Shown: positions 11,924 through 24,270 of the stretch, one piece after another
Numbering within the stretch: the stretch's first letter is position 1
Layout of the letters: the number at the start of each line of letters is the position of its first letter
Assembly (NCBI GenBank): GCA_942159475.1
Contig: OW804094.1
Location: forward strand, 48,480,966-48,544,965
DNA: 64,000 nucleotides
DNA from: Sthenelais limicola
Taxonomy: Eukaryota > Annelida > Polychaeta > Phyllodocida > Sigalionidae
Reading direction: 5' to 3'
Notes under the pieces: model-generated
What the model saw: only the letters and a program-made list of their open reading frames with translations
Databases searched by the model: none
What the model was told of the DNA's origin: nothing
Position numbers and translations under genes: made by a program

Positions 11924-12808
11924 TCTTTCCTCGTTTGGGCCCACATCTGCGCAGGTGCAATTTCCGGATTATATATAGGTCACGATTTCCGGTCCCCCCC
12001 AAAAAGTTAAACATGACAAATGAAAGAGTAGCTAGGCACACAAGCAATGATATAATATTAAGAAGAAATATAGGAAATAGGGAGCTCGTGATACCCTGAT
12101 AACATAAAAAATATAACAAACAAAAATCGATTAAAATGTAGTTTATAAAATATCCACCAGATGCCGACAAAGACAAGCCGTGAGTGTGACATTTTGTCCA
12201 CGAGGGTGAGACACAGACACACGCCTGCGCGAAGGAACCTCCGGAAGGGGACTCATGAAAACAGCCAGCAGGAGAGGCGCAGGATCATTCATTCAACGTT
12301 CTCGATTGTCTACGAGTATCCTTTAATGTGACTGCAATTATTCCATGCGTCGCAATGGCAACTACTTGCCATATATATCTGAATAGTCTTTGACTTGGAT
12401 TGATCTCCAACGATGGTTCAGGCACTGGGTGCAGTTGAAGTGCAGCTTCTCTGTTCCACTGCTGCAAGCTCGCTGAAGAGGCAGCAGGACGTCCAGGTCA
12501 ACTCTAGTGTTTGTAAAGACAGGCTCAGGACTGCCCTTCGGCTTCGCCTTCAATTATTGCCTACCACACTGATTTGAGGATACTCTAATGATCAAGATGA
12601 TATCTGAAACTTGAAGTCAGGAAAAATAGCAACCCTGTGTGTGTCTTCTTCATGAGAATCAGACTATGAAGTTTTCTTTCTGATAACTTCACCTTTGTCA
12701 ATTTGTTTTTCACTTTTTGGACTGCCAATATTTGAGAGAAGACCTAAGGCCCTGTGCTGATGCTTCAACTTCTCTTCTCTCAAGGCGCGTGGATTTAGAA
12801 ATATCAAC
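11924..12808. promoter_or_regulatory. Head-to-head intergenic region, candidate bidirectional promoter of POLE4 and RNF146
   Basis: 886 bases separate the two divergent start codons. Close to POLE4 are two ETS-type TTTCCGG sites (11961-11967 and 11986-11992) around an AT-rich TATATATA stretch, next to a CTGCGCAG element resembling half of an NRF1 site. The stretch 11880-12300 has visibly more CpG than the surroundings. These are usual marks of a housekeeping divergent promoter. Transcription starts cannot be placed exactly. Most of the RNF146 side probably forms its 5' UTR. Confidence 0.5.
12413..12577 (+). other. Possible upstream ORF in RNF146 leader (54 codons)
   Basis: An ATG with A at -3 and G at +4 opens a 54-codon frame that ends at 12575-12577, well before the inferred RNF146 start at 12809. 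The peptide (MVQALGAVEVQLLCSTAASS at its start) has no recognised domain. If the leader is transcribed unspliced, this frame could repress RNF146 translation. It may also be chance. Confidence 0.2.
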
Positions 12809-12917
12809 ATGGCCCAAAAGTGTAACGGTGAAAAGAAGACTCTGTCAAGTAGAGAAAAAGATATCTTGAATGAGAATGTTCCTGCAACGGGGTCAACAAA
12901 AGGCAACCAAAATGAGG
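12809..12917 (+). CDS. RNF146: RNF146 first coding exon (N-terminus)
   Basis: The ATG at 12809 has A at -3 and G at +4. The frame runs 36 codons plus one base to a GTATGT donor at 12918. Its phase fits exactly the acceptor before the RING exon at 22833, making a glycine codon across the junction. The peptide starts MAQKCNGEKKTLSSREKD and is hydrophilic and disordered, like the short unstructured N-terminus that precedes the RING in vertebrate RNF146. The link across the 9.9 kb intron is inference from phase, strand, position and the absence of a start codon in the RING exon with a better context. Additional leader exons are possible. Confidence 0.6.
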
Positions 12918-14280
12918 GTATGTATTATTTTTTATAATGCTCAACTGAGAATCTGAGTAGGCCTACATTATATTTGCTCTTCATGTTAATGATAATTGTG
13001 TGAAAGTTAATATAACCGCACATTTATCAGAATTAAATTAACTGGTGATTCTTTCAATGTAATTCAGTATAATTTCACTGGACATTGCTTTTTTCCTATT
13101 TCATCCTTTGACTATATTTTGTTTTCAAAGTTCCTAATCACCCATTGTTTCCTTATCACTCCATATAGTGGCCTACACATTATAGCCACTATTGTAAAAA
13201 TGGTTAAATACAATTTATTTTCAAATTATTTCTTAAGACTTTCACCTCACCAAGTTCATAAATTTATGCCATGCACATGGTCTAGATATGTATTAGCCTA
13301 CATCAAATCAATTAATGTCTATAAATTTTTCCTAGGCCTATACTAGCCTATTTCTGTAACCATGAAAAGTCATTATTCGTAACACTAGACAGTATTCGTG
13401 ACATTAGTAATCAGACCTACAACAAAGATTTTCAAAAAATACAACAAATATTAAACGTTATTTTTGTATTCATAATATGGTACTGAGTGAGCCCAATTTG
13501 TTCCTGACATTAATGTAACTTATTGAATTGAATGGTTTAATATAAATCTTATTGTATACTCATTGGACTGTTGAGGATAAAAAACATCGATATATTTAAA
13601 AATACAATATTGAAGGTAATGAAACTTATTATAAATGTAGAAGATTTAATAACGACGGTAACCGATACTGACGCAAAATGAGATATCATGCCATATTGCA
13701 ATACACGTTAGCCAAGCCCAACCAGACATTCACAGTCTTTTAAAATGCCACAAATAATTTGTCCCAAATTGAAATGTCACTAATATCTGATTTATCTTCA
13801 TATGAGTTCCATCATAAATGATTACTAAAATGATATTGATAAATTAATGTAAAATCCCCGTCCTCTTCGGAATCGATTTTATTTCCTATTTCCAGAGATC
13901 TTTTATAAGACGTCAGTAGTACCAGTACATTTTTCTAAATACCACAAAGAGTATATCTTTGGAACTTCAACTATAAAGGTATCAAAAGAACCCCTACCTG
14001 CTTAAACACTATCGTGAATATATAATATAGCTAAAAGTAGTGACAGTTGCACGCTATTCCTCTGGCTATTAATTGTCCATAGTTTAATGATTCAAAGGCG
14101 AATGGACAATAAAAGCCTGCTGACACGCTACTGAAAGCTCTGCGGGTTTTCATGCACACGAAAATATCAAAATGTTTGGACGCTGCAGGCTGAAGAGATC
14201 TACATCTTCCCTAGGAAGCCAAGCTAAATCTGCACTTCAGAATAGTCCCACTTTGCGGTTCTTAAACCAGTCTATCTGTT

Positions 14281-14570
14281 CAGGGCTCGAAAAATAACCT
14301 ACCAACTAAGTTACTTCACTTGCCCATTGGGCAAATGGCAGCCAAGATTCACTAGCCCAACATCATTTTCACTTGCCTAAATGTATTTGCAGAATTATAA
14401 ACGAAATCACAATCATGACTGATCTGTATGTATATAATTGTATCTTATTTCATTGTAAGTAGACATCACAACTGGTGTTTGAAATCGGCCGTAGCGATTT
14501 TCACTTGCAACTAACATTAGACATTTTTTAGTTGCCCCGGGCAACTAAACAAAGGATATTTCGAGCCCTG
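14281..14570. mobile_element. hAT-like non-autonomous DNA transposon (MITE), 290 bp
   Basis: The element starts CAGGGCTCGAAAAATA and ends with the near-complement GATATTTCGAGCCCTG, forming terminal inverted repeats. Internally it has the sub-palindromes TTGCCCATTGGGCAA and TTGCCCCGGGCAA. It encodes no protein. The termini CAGGG...CCCTG are typical of hAT-family elements known from many marine animals and fish. The flanks share CTGTT on both sides (14276-14280 and 14571-14575), possibly a target-site duplication, although hAT usually makes 8 bases. Confidence 0.8.
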
Positions 14571-14996
14571 CTGTTTATAATAGATCTGTGGTTTGGCGTA
14601 TCGTCACAATATCTGGGTACGCCCTTAGTACATGAAATGTTTAAAACCCATAACCATTGCTATATTTTCCATAACACATCATCAACTATTATGTCTTCAG
14701 ATTAGATGGGGTTGTTCTAAAAGTGTAGCTATGCTATCAATGAACAGTATTGAACATGGCCTGTACCAAAATATTCTTGAGCTAGGTGTGCCATAAATGG
14801 CCCCTTCCCCTCGCTCAGTTAATGTGTATTGTGGAAATGATATCAAAGTGATAAAGTTAGCAGCCTCTCATGGCATGGTACATTCCCCTTTCATGTCCGG
14901 TTCATATCCCCTCCCTTTTATACACACACGTTATAATACATGTCTTAAGCACACACGTACATATACGTCTTCTCCCTCTCTCTGCTACAGTCACAA

Positions 14997-14999
<3 letters not shown>

Positions 15000-15082
<83 letters not shown>

Positions 15083-15100
15083 CCCCCCCCCTCTTCTCTC
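15000..15100. repeat. (TC)n microsatellite followed by a C tract
   Basis: About 38 uninterrupted TC units (15000-15077), then a C-rich pyrimidine tract. Apparent open frames across it are low-complexity artefacts. Confidence 0.97.
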
Positions 15101-17603
15101 TCCTCCCACACCTTTTCCCGTCATTAAAATCTTGATATATAAAACCAGTGTTTAATGAAACTGCATTACCCCACTTACTTGGAGTGAAAAAGGCCTAAAG
15201 CCAATACCCATGTATTATGTGGTATTCTATGCTGTGTCAAATTTCAGTATAGTGCACTTAAGTAATAAGGACCTGGCACTGTTAGGCCAATAATTATAAT
15301 CGCAGGCATTGTGTTTCTACTGCAGTTTCAACATCCATTTATATAGGGCCTATTCGTGTATATCTTACAAAGTTAACTGTGTTAGATGCACCTGTCTTTC
15401 TTCACCCAATATCTTACGTTCTTCTTATTGATTGTTAATATAATTTTATAAGTATTTATGCTAAGCTCTAAAACTTGTTGTTCAATCATGGGATACTAGT
15501 ATACTGTTGTTAAACATGTATAATTTGCTATTCAGGCCCAGTTTTCTCGATATTTTTCGAGGAAACTTATTGAGCAATAGTTTCACGACTCGTTTTTAAA
15601 CTTAGTTCTAAACTTTGTCAAGGGAATCATCGTGTGTGTTGATTATTCCTATGCACCTCAATGAATTCAAAATCATGGGACCATTGCAGTGCTTATCCAA
15701 CATCTGCAGCAGTTATTACATTCTGTTTGCATGAACATTTCGATCTGTCTTAAGAATTTTCTCTTTGTTTCGCTCGATAGCATTGTTGGCAGATGCTAGG
15801 CCTAAGGTATTTCCTCATAATTTGCTTTTGGGTTAATGATGATATGAATGAAGAGAATGCAGACTAACCACGGTTTCCATTAAATTCTTTTTATTGGCAT
15901 ACGGAAAGCTCTGCCCTTCTTCAGGCGATATATATGATATTTCATATAAATATATACTAAGTTGCTATTCAGGCCCTGAACAAAAGGCTGTCCCATGACA
16001 TATATACAGCTCTAGGCTCTGAGACACTGGTATATAGCATAGCAATACATTAGAACTGCTCCACAATATTTGCTGTAGGTCTGGCCAGGGTCACTTTCCA
16101 CACTCTCACTAATTTCTGACACCTAAGAGGAAGAGGAACAATTATCAACGCTCGACAGCCATATCGCCCCCTATCCCTCAATCATTTTACATGTGTTCCT
16201 CATATATTGATGTATTTAATTAGTGCTTTCTCATCGCGGGCCCGATGATCAAGATCCCCAAAATGACTTTCATTAGCATTAGCCCTAGTGGTAATTGCCG
16301 CCTGTCCAGCTGTCACTTCTAGCTCCCCTGCTCCTTAGTCAATGCATCAGGGAATAATTCCTACTGATAATGACTGCGAATGCTGCAGTCATGGCGAAAA
16401 TGTGGATGCTTATTGGTGGTAAGGTATCGCTATCTGGACAGCCTTCCCTATGATTTAGACTTGATAAATTGTGATGTGAAAATCTCACCACTAAATAGTT
16501 TGAGGACGCATGAAAATAGACATGATATTGGGAAACTTTGCGGGACGTTGAGACTTTGTTAAAGAAACAAAACTTATCTGCCGTAACCGGTCTTCAATGT
16601 AATTTTATTGAATTTAAATCAATTACGTTCCCCTTCCCAGAGACTGTGAAGTTTAGTATTTTATCCAATAATTCATCATGTGTTACTGGAAATTCATTTT
16701 GTCCCTCCACATGCAACTGCCAGAATCATTGAAGGGGAAAACGCATTGATAAAAGTTTCACAAACCTGGAGCTTGTCTGCTTTACTACTTGTAAAAGAAT
16801 CCCTAATGTTCTTTGGAGATAAGGTGCCATCACAGTTATTCCTTACTGCCATGTTCATATTGCTAAGAAGATATAGTTTCCTCTAGGACTTTGATGTATA
16901 TCCCTTGGGGTCTTCATGTGTCTACTATGATGCTCTACCCGCAAGTAATTTCCTGTGTTATCTTTGCCCTGTCCTAGCAAGGGTACTCATTAGGTATGTT
17001 ATATTGTTTCTAGCTACAGCCTTTAATGCAATCCTCTGACATTAATTTCACCCAGAAGAACAAACATTAGACAATTTTCCTCATAACCACTCGGGATATA
17101 TTATGGTTCAAAAGTTCTTTTTCCAACCTTAGCTAAAGGATTATAGGACCATATTACTCCACGGTCCAACCATCCAACCATCCGTTTAATCAGAGGAATG
17201 AACACTTAATTTTAAAAACGTCTAGCAATGGTTTACTCTTCTGTCAGGCAATATTAGACCCTCTTGCTGGAGGAAACTAGTTTCTTTCCCATTCTTCTGG
17301 ACATTAAGGTCAATTTCTATTCCAGTCAGTTGGGGAGACGCCTTTCGTTGTAGCTTCCAGCCACCCAAGCCCTTATGTTAGCTACTCCTCCAGTTCCTCT
17401 AAATAGCTTGGAACTGCTTCTAACACATGGGCCTGCCCATATTTAAGGTTTACTAAATCATTCCCAAACCACGCAGTTCAAATTCCTTTTTATTCAAATG
17501 GCGCTGACTAATAGAGAACCACGATAGCATTTATTGTGTCTTTAAATTACGTTACCTGAAAACAATGTTTGGAAGCTCTTTATCGTTCTTAATTCCCTTG
17601 CGA

Positions 17604-17720
17604 CCCCCTCCCCCCCTCCCCTCCCCTCCCCTCCCCCCCCCCCCCCTACACACACACATACACACCTCCATACATGTACACAAACAACAGCAACAATAAC
17701 AACAACAACAAGAATGGTTT
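17604..17720. repeat. C-rich tract with short CA and AAC repeats
   Basis: A polypyrimidine run of C4T-like units ending in a 14-C run, followed by short CA and AAC repeats. Confidence 0.9.
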
Positions 17721-17792
17721 CAAAGCAAGTGGGGGAACTCCTAGGGGGTCAAGATTAATTCTTAAAACCATCGTTATCTGAATACGATAACA

Positions 17793-17860
17793 ATATTTTT
17801 ATTACACCCCACTTATTGCACCTCTCAAGAAGAATGCCTGCATAATAAAAGACTTCTTTA
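17793..17860 (+). repeat. Member of a dispersed ~65-base repeat family
   Basis: Aligns with 45811-45877 through ACACCCCACTTATTGCACCT and a downstream GCATAATAAAA. It lies in the RNF146 intron. Confidence 0.5.
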
Positions 17861-20800
17861 TCAGATATCTGTGAGGTATCTGTATCTGAAAGCCTTCCCA
17901 ATGGATGTGCCATTTCAATATAGGAAAGCCTGCGACGTTTTCCTCATTTAGAACTCCAAATATAGCGTAATAATTATTCATTGTAAATGTATCTATAGGG
18001 ACTCGCTTACCTAGTCTAGATTATTTATACTATACCCAAACAATACTTGACATAATTGTTCACGCTGATGTAAGTTTCAAAAAATTCTCTTGTTAACATT
18101 TTAGTCATGTAGTAACTGAGCCAAACAGGCGGGAACTTACAGATCCATGTGTATCCCTGGTAGCTCAGGTAAATATATTCGCTGTGGGATACTGTGTGCG
18201 TGATATGATCGGAGGCGAATAAATAACGTGAAGAGGTTTTCATTATTATTCCAGCTATATTAATATGAAATCAAGAGCTGAGAGATCTAATAATGAATTT
18301 ATAATCAGTAAAATGGTAAAATATTTTTAGAATACACTTCATATTGACTTTTGGTCGGTGTTGTCATGTGCTGCTATGTTTTGTCCCATATGCCTTAATA
18401 ACCTTCACATTTCTTCCAAGCAATATTTTGGTGCCCATGTATTGATTGAAAGCCTTACATCGCCATTATCAGGAGTCTGCGCTTCTCACTGAGATGTAGA
18501 ACTCTTGCATCGGGAATACTTTTAGTGGATCGAGGAGACCAAGTACAATATGGATTCTTGGCCCAGGACCCAGTAACGGAATGATCCCTGCCATCTTTTT
18601 TTTTCGCTCGGAACCGATTTTAACAAGAAAAATGAATGTCTGAGTTTGACCTATGCTGAACACGAACGGGAGAGTGATTGGTTATTTGTACTTTTTTATC
18701 GGGAATGAATCGCTAATATTTTCTGTTGTCTCGGTTGAAATTTTCCATCTAAATTCAAAAGTGTTATAGGGTGGTTTTGACTTTAATTCCATTCAGATTT
18801 AGGCGGGGTAAAATACGGTTTTACCTTTCTGCTAATTGTCAATTCAAGTAACATTTTTGTTTACTCTGTTCAATTAAATTGGTGAGTGATTAGGATCTGC
18901 CAGAGAAATTATCCAAGTTGGTTGATAAGCAAGAAAATACTCCATGATCCGGCTTCGGTAGAAAATTCAACTTATCATCACTCATTCAAAGAGAACTTTT
19001 TGTAATGTAAAAGTAAAAGGTACCTACTCCCTTCCTCCCAATCTACTCTCATAAAGTTTCCAATTTTTCTTTACCCTCGTTCTCACGGAGGCCTATCTCA
19101 AGAGAAGTAGGGGTGCAGTGACGAATCTGATGTCGGTATCTGTTAATGCATATCCCAAGAACCTCCGAAATCGACAATTCTCCATCTAAATTACCGATTA
19201 AGGTTTCTAAACAATACCTAGAATGTAATAATACTTATTCATACCCAAGATTTGGGAGGATCGATGCATGATTGTGTTCGGGGACGGCATCATACAAATT
19301 CACCCGTCTCTGCTCTCAGTTCTCTCTCAATGGCTGTCCGACTCACATGTCAACCACTGCGGAAGAAGTTCTCCTCCCCCCCCCCCCTCCCCCCCCCCCC
19401 ATTCATCAGCTTCATGACCTGATACACTCATGCCATCGGTACGTTCCCTTGTGACCGATTCCTTTATTGAACACTTTTTGAAGGTTTCCTACCCTTCGTC
19501 TCCTCCATGCTGGTCTGCTGTAGCCCTCGTCGGTCTCGCGGGGCACTAAGAAAGTTCCTCACGGACTCCTCCCCTGAAACAAGTTAGTGACACTTGGCAC
19601 TTTGCACCACAAAAAAAGCAGCTTTGTTCACAGACATTTGGTTAATTTATAGACCAAGATCTGTCGTTTGTTTTTTTGCTGGTCTTTCAAAGGCAATACT
19701 AATTAAGAGTTGAGTTTCGCTGTCTATACATGAATTGCTATCTTGTAGACACGTGTGTAGGTATATATATTTCTATGTATGTTCTCCTTTGGTTCTTCCT
19801 ACTCGGTATCTATAATTTACTTGGGGGAATAGTAGTGTGAGTGGGTTACGATTTCGAAAAGAATTCTAAACCCAAAACTATGTTTTCGTGGCGTAGAGTA
19901 GTATTGGAGCGCAGTCACTATACCACACTCAGTGTGAATGTAGTGGATATCACTACCTCTTCGGAGGGGCATGACTTGAATTAATTTCCGATTTTCGGAT
20001 ACACCGAAAGTCTCCCTCCTCCTGTATAGACCAAATATACATTGACCGTCTTCTATGCTAGAACTTATTGGCCTACGGACTTCACTCTAGGTATTGTGAA
20101 TTACATGTCTGCCATAGATCATACATGTTACAGAGGTGATATTACGTAGTTAACACTTTAGTAGAGTGTGTTGTGTGTGTGTTATTGAAACAGCTGTCAT
20201 TTATGAATAATAATTTTCCCAGAATTGTTCTGTGAAAGTTATGAATAAACTCCATTTCATTTGATTGATCTATGAATGTAAAGTATGCAAGTGAATGATC
20301 AAATTTGACTCAAAATAGTCGTGAGGGCTTACTATTAACTCTGCCGCGAGTTTGCATTACATTATTTTCTCTTTCTTATATATCCAGGCGTTCTATCTTG
20401 TGACCGGATTTTAGAGATCAAATTAGTGTAGGTGGAAGTTGGTCACTCCGGGTGTCGTTTCTCCAGTGGATTGTTTTACATGAACATTTCCAGGCATTAT
20501 TGATTTTGCGTTCATCATTCGACAGGACACGGATAGACCAAGGACAAGCTACTACCACTGGCAACATCTGCCCACTTAAAGTAGCCAGAACCCTACTAAA
20601 TGTACCATGTAACCACGTTATTATCTCATCCTTCAAATGCAGATATACTGTACATGTCAACCTTTCATAGCCAGACTGTCCCTGTCATTTTCCCCTGTGC
20701 GTACCATTGTGTGTGCCTGGCTTATTACTTTTAATGGGGCTTAGAGATGAAAGCTCCCTTCTCTGTTATCCCTTCTTGAAATAAGCGCATTTGTTTGCTT

Positions 20801-22832
20801 GTGGAATTGATGACGTTTTATGTTAATGGTCTTTAAACCTTGGTATAACTCCCACAAGTAGTATGTATTACTGTTACTCTCATAACAGGTCGCAGGTCGC
20901 CATGTATCCTTCATCAATTTCCTCGTCAGAATCCAGTTGGCAGCATTACATATGATGAGCACACATCCCATCGAGAAAGGGATCGACATTGTTGAATAGA
21001 CCCCACCACCCCGCCCCCCTTCCAACCCCTCCCTCCACCCTGCTTGAGCTTTTGCTTTCCTCAGGGGTAATATTGGATTTACCGAGGAAGATTGGCCGTT
21101 GAGAGGCTTATACTTTCACGATTGTGTCTCCTCAGAATTCCCTATATAAACATGTATCATTTTGCCCTTTGCAAAGTCGCGGCGTCATGTAATTCCGCGA
21201 CGACCTCCAGCCACGTCAATATTGAGATAGGCGACCGTCGGTTTGCCGCGCTTGCATCTTTTTCACTGGCAAGTGAATGCCTGTCACATCGTCGCCCAAA
21301 CCACGTCTCCCAGGGCCAACAAGGTTTGGCTCTTGGAAGGGGTTGCCCTTTCCCTCTTCTCCGTCACCCAAAGGTATGTGCGAGAAATATAAACCCTCTG
21401 GGAACACCCAGTGTCCCTTTGGAAACATGTTGGCTGGCGATGAAGAGATTTCAATTTCTGTCGATGGCATCATTCGGCGGACGTGAAGGAGCTAATGATG
21501 GTGAGACGAGAGGTGGTGGGGGTAAAAGAAAAAAGTTGGAAACACAAATAGGCGAGGGAAGTTAGTTTGGTTGGCGCAGGATGGGATCAGCATGACAAGA
21601 AAGATACTCTCGAGCCCGGGCTTGTATAGGGGAATCAAGTATTGAATATTTGGCTGTGATGGGCGGATGTTCGGGGATCTAATAGATAGAGGCGGTGAGG
21701 AAGTGGAGGTGGTTTGTAGTTAGAAAGGCATTAGTTAGAACCAGATGGGGGATGGAATCCACTGGAGGGTAGTTGATGGCGGACCCGGGCGGGCGGTGGC
21801 GGGATGGAGAGGGTTTCACTCGGTGATTGTGCCGCTCTGTCAAGGTCCTCCAAGGTTACCATCCTGTGTAATGCCAGATCCCAATGGCGTTTCTCAGACA
21901 TTGGCCCCTGACATCAAATGGTTTTCTTCTCTGTCGCCCAACTACGCTGGGTCTTTTTTCTTTCTTCCTAGCTGTGTTCCCATAGTTGTGCCCTTGATAT
22001 AGGAGCATTCAAAAGCTGAACTCACATGGTCGGCTTAGCCTGAACTTCATGAAAAGAATTGCTGTCGATAACGAATATGAATATGTTTTTTTATATCACA
22101 AATAATGTTCTTTTCCAGGAACTGCTTCTATGTATCTGCGCTTGTGTTTGAACAGGATGTAAAACAGACACATTTCATTGTAGCACGCGAATTTTTATCA
22201 CTAACTGAATATTCCTAGGAATACTGGGGTGTTTCAATTTAAAGTGTGGTGTATTGATTATTTCCACCATGCTACTAATCAATTGGTTCTTTTCAGGGCT
22301 AATTTACTTGCTCTTTGATCCAGTCTGTTGATTAAATTATATATGTTTGAATGTCATCTATGTGTGGTTATGTAACTTGAAACAATTGCTTTGATTGACA
22401 TTTGAAATGATAATTGATGACAATCTTTACCACTTCGATTACATTTATATTGAATACATCGTATGTCCCTGAAAGACCTTGAAGAATTGTATTGTTGTAT
22501 TTTACATTTGTTTTATTTGATATATTATGTATATTGCAATGGTTGTCTTTTTCTGCTGAATGCCATTATTCAGTCTTTGCTCATCCAAACTTTTAACAGC
22601 CTTTCCCTCATTGCTATCGATGAAGATGAACCGGTAAAGTATAAACACTATTTCAATGAGCAAGTGTGAAAGAAAGAATACGGAGTGATGAGAAAAATGA
22701 ATGGGCCCAATGAATGTGAAGTATGATTGTGAGTGAAAAAACTGCTTATATACTTGTAAACAAAATGTCAGGGTGAGTGGAAATATCCCTGTTTTGTGTC
22801 TTGATGTTAAATGCAATCTCCTGTTATTTCAG

Positions 22833-24001
22833 GTTGCGAATCTGAATCAGAAGCAGAGAAGGTTCCCGAGTGTGCGGTGTGTCTTCAAACATGCATCCAC
22901 CCAGTCCAGCTCCCATGTAGCCACATCTTCTGCTTCCTCTGCGTTAAGGGCGTGGCCAACCAGAGTAAGCGATGTGCACTCTGCCGTCAAGAGATTCCAA
23001 TGGACTTCCTCAACAACCCGGCGCTCCTGCGTCGCCAGGACTTGTTAAAGAACCACGGGTTTGACGATGGCTTTCAGTGGTTTTATGAAGGGCGGAACGG
23101 CTGGTGGCAATATGACGAGAGGACCTCCAATGAACTGGAAGACCGGCTAAAGAGAGACATCAAAGCCTTCGAGATCCTCATAGCCGGTTTTCTTTATGTT
23201 ATAGACCTGGACCAAATGGTCCAGATAAGGCGGAACGATCCGACGAGGAGGAGGCGAATCAAGAGAGATCTGGCCACGATTGCCAAGAAGGGAGTGGCCG
23301 GCCTGAAGATGGCCTCCGAGGAGGGCAATAATACGGAGGATGGTGGTGGGCCGGAGGCAGGAGATGGTCCCACCCATGACACAACTCCAGCCATTAGAGT
23401 AGGTGCTGAGGGGGACGATATGTCGAGGCATAACAACAGTAATGATGGAGGGGGAGGAGTTGGTGGTGGTGGTGGGGACAGCCGAGGTGGAGGGCATAGG
23501 ACAGGTAACAACCACACTTTATCTCCGGGTAATGTGGCCCCCAACAACCCTGCCCACCAGCTCCACCCTGCAGTAAATAGTGGTGGCGTGGACCACGCCC
23601 TCCTTAACACCATGTCCAATTTGAGTGTCTCTTTACCGACGGGAGGCAGCCCTTCTCACGGCAGTTACGGTGGGTCGCCGCACCGGTCGCCCAACCGTGG
23701 CAGCTCTGTGCCGCGCGATCTCTCGCCGTCGCATAACTTGAACAACACCCCTCAAACACCTGAGAACACCAGTGCCATCACGCCCGAGACGCCCGATTCC
23801 ACAACCGAAGAAATGAACCGTAACTTGGAAGAGCTAGCTCTCACGCCCAGTGGCCGCTACCGTCACTTACACAGACATGGACGACGGAGACACCGAAATA
23901 GGAACCGTAGTAGACATTATGATGAGTATGGTCGGCCTCGGCTACACCTGCTCGAGACCTCCTCATCCTCATCCGATTCCGACTGGGACTACTGGTACTA
24001 G
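22833..24001 (+). CDS. RNF146: RNF146 (Iduna), PAR-dependent E3 ubiquitin ligase, main exon
   Basis: RNF146 ubiquitinates poly-ADP-ribosylated proteins such as axin and tankyrase and so promotes Wnt signalling; it acts in cytosol and nucleus. With the 12809 exon the protein is 425 residues against 359 in human. The RING finger shows C50, C53, C65, H67, C70, C73, C84 and C87 in the pattern C-x2-C...C-x-H-x2-C-x2-C...C-x2-C. The WWE domain (about 117-183) carries FQWFYEGRNGWWQYDERTS, AGFLYVIDLDQMVQ and RRRRIKRDL, closely matching the PAR-binding fold. The tail (about 200-425) is Gly-, Ser-, Asn- and His-rich and disordered, ending in acidic SSSSSDSDWDYWY. A tankyrase-type motif RVGAEG lies at residues 225-230. 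The acceptor is TTATTTCAG at 22824-22832; an in-frame ATG at 22811 lies in the intron. The stop is TAG at 23999-24001. Confidence 0.95.
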
Positions 24002-24270
24002 GTTGATGCCTAAGATGAACACAATGCACCCAGTTCCTTCTCTGTCCGAAAAAGATGACAAAAACATGCTGTAATAATGATGATAACAATAATTTATCCC
24101 TGGCGTGTGCTTAGATGAATATACATATATAAGTGTATAATGATTACTTCGGTAAAAAGGTAAATTTCCACTCCGTTCGTAGATAAAATGATTGACTGGT
24201 TGAATAGTCATTGTTGAAATCCACAAGTTATATAATGGGTATTTATGAATAAATTGATATTGCAAAAAGA
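24002..24270 (+). other. RNF146 3' UTR (minimal)
   Basis: AT-rich sequence with ATTTA motifs up to the first AATAAA at 24248-24253. Longer forms are possible, since further AATAAA hexamers occur near 24716 and 25851. Confidence 0.5.
24248..24253 (+). terminator. Poly(A) signal AATAAA of RNF146
   Basis: First canonical hexamer, about 247 bases after the stop codon. Confidence 0.55.

Larger units (their letters stand above)
12918..22832 (+). other. RNF146 intron (~9.9 kb)
   Basis: Holds a TIR transposon at 14281-14570, a (TC)n microsatellite at 15000-15077, C-rich tracts near 17604-17646 and 19376-19400, and one member of a dispersed repeat at 17793-17860. The stretch 20900-21950 is more GC-rich and has a chance frame of 157 codons at 21092-21565. 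I found no convincing internal exon. Confidence 0.45.

Noticed and set aside
11924..11944. POLE4 start at the GTG codon 11944
   Set aside because: GTG is not a normal start in animal nuclear genes; the ATG at 11923 is in frame and adjacent.
14797..15135. Frames of 112, 85 and 69 codons over the TC repeat
   Set aside because: They are poly-(Ser-Leu) or poly-(Arg-Glu) read through a dinucleotide repeat.
21092..21565. 157-codon plus-strand frame in the RNF146 intron
   Set aside because: No domain, no recognisable residue pattern, no splice support, and an overlapping frame on the other strand. It looks like a chance frame in a GC-richer patch.
22811..22832. Start of RNF146 at the ATG at 22811
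   Set aside because: It lies before a good TTATTTCAG acceptor and the residues MQSPVIS are intronic. The upstream exon at 12809 gives a better start, though an intronless short form cannot be excluded.
23147..23619. Long minus-strand frames opposite RNF146
   Set aside because: Antisense shadows of a GC-rich, low-complexity Gly/Asn tail; the plus strand has clear RING and WWE domains.
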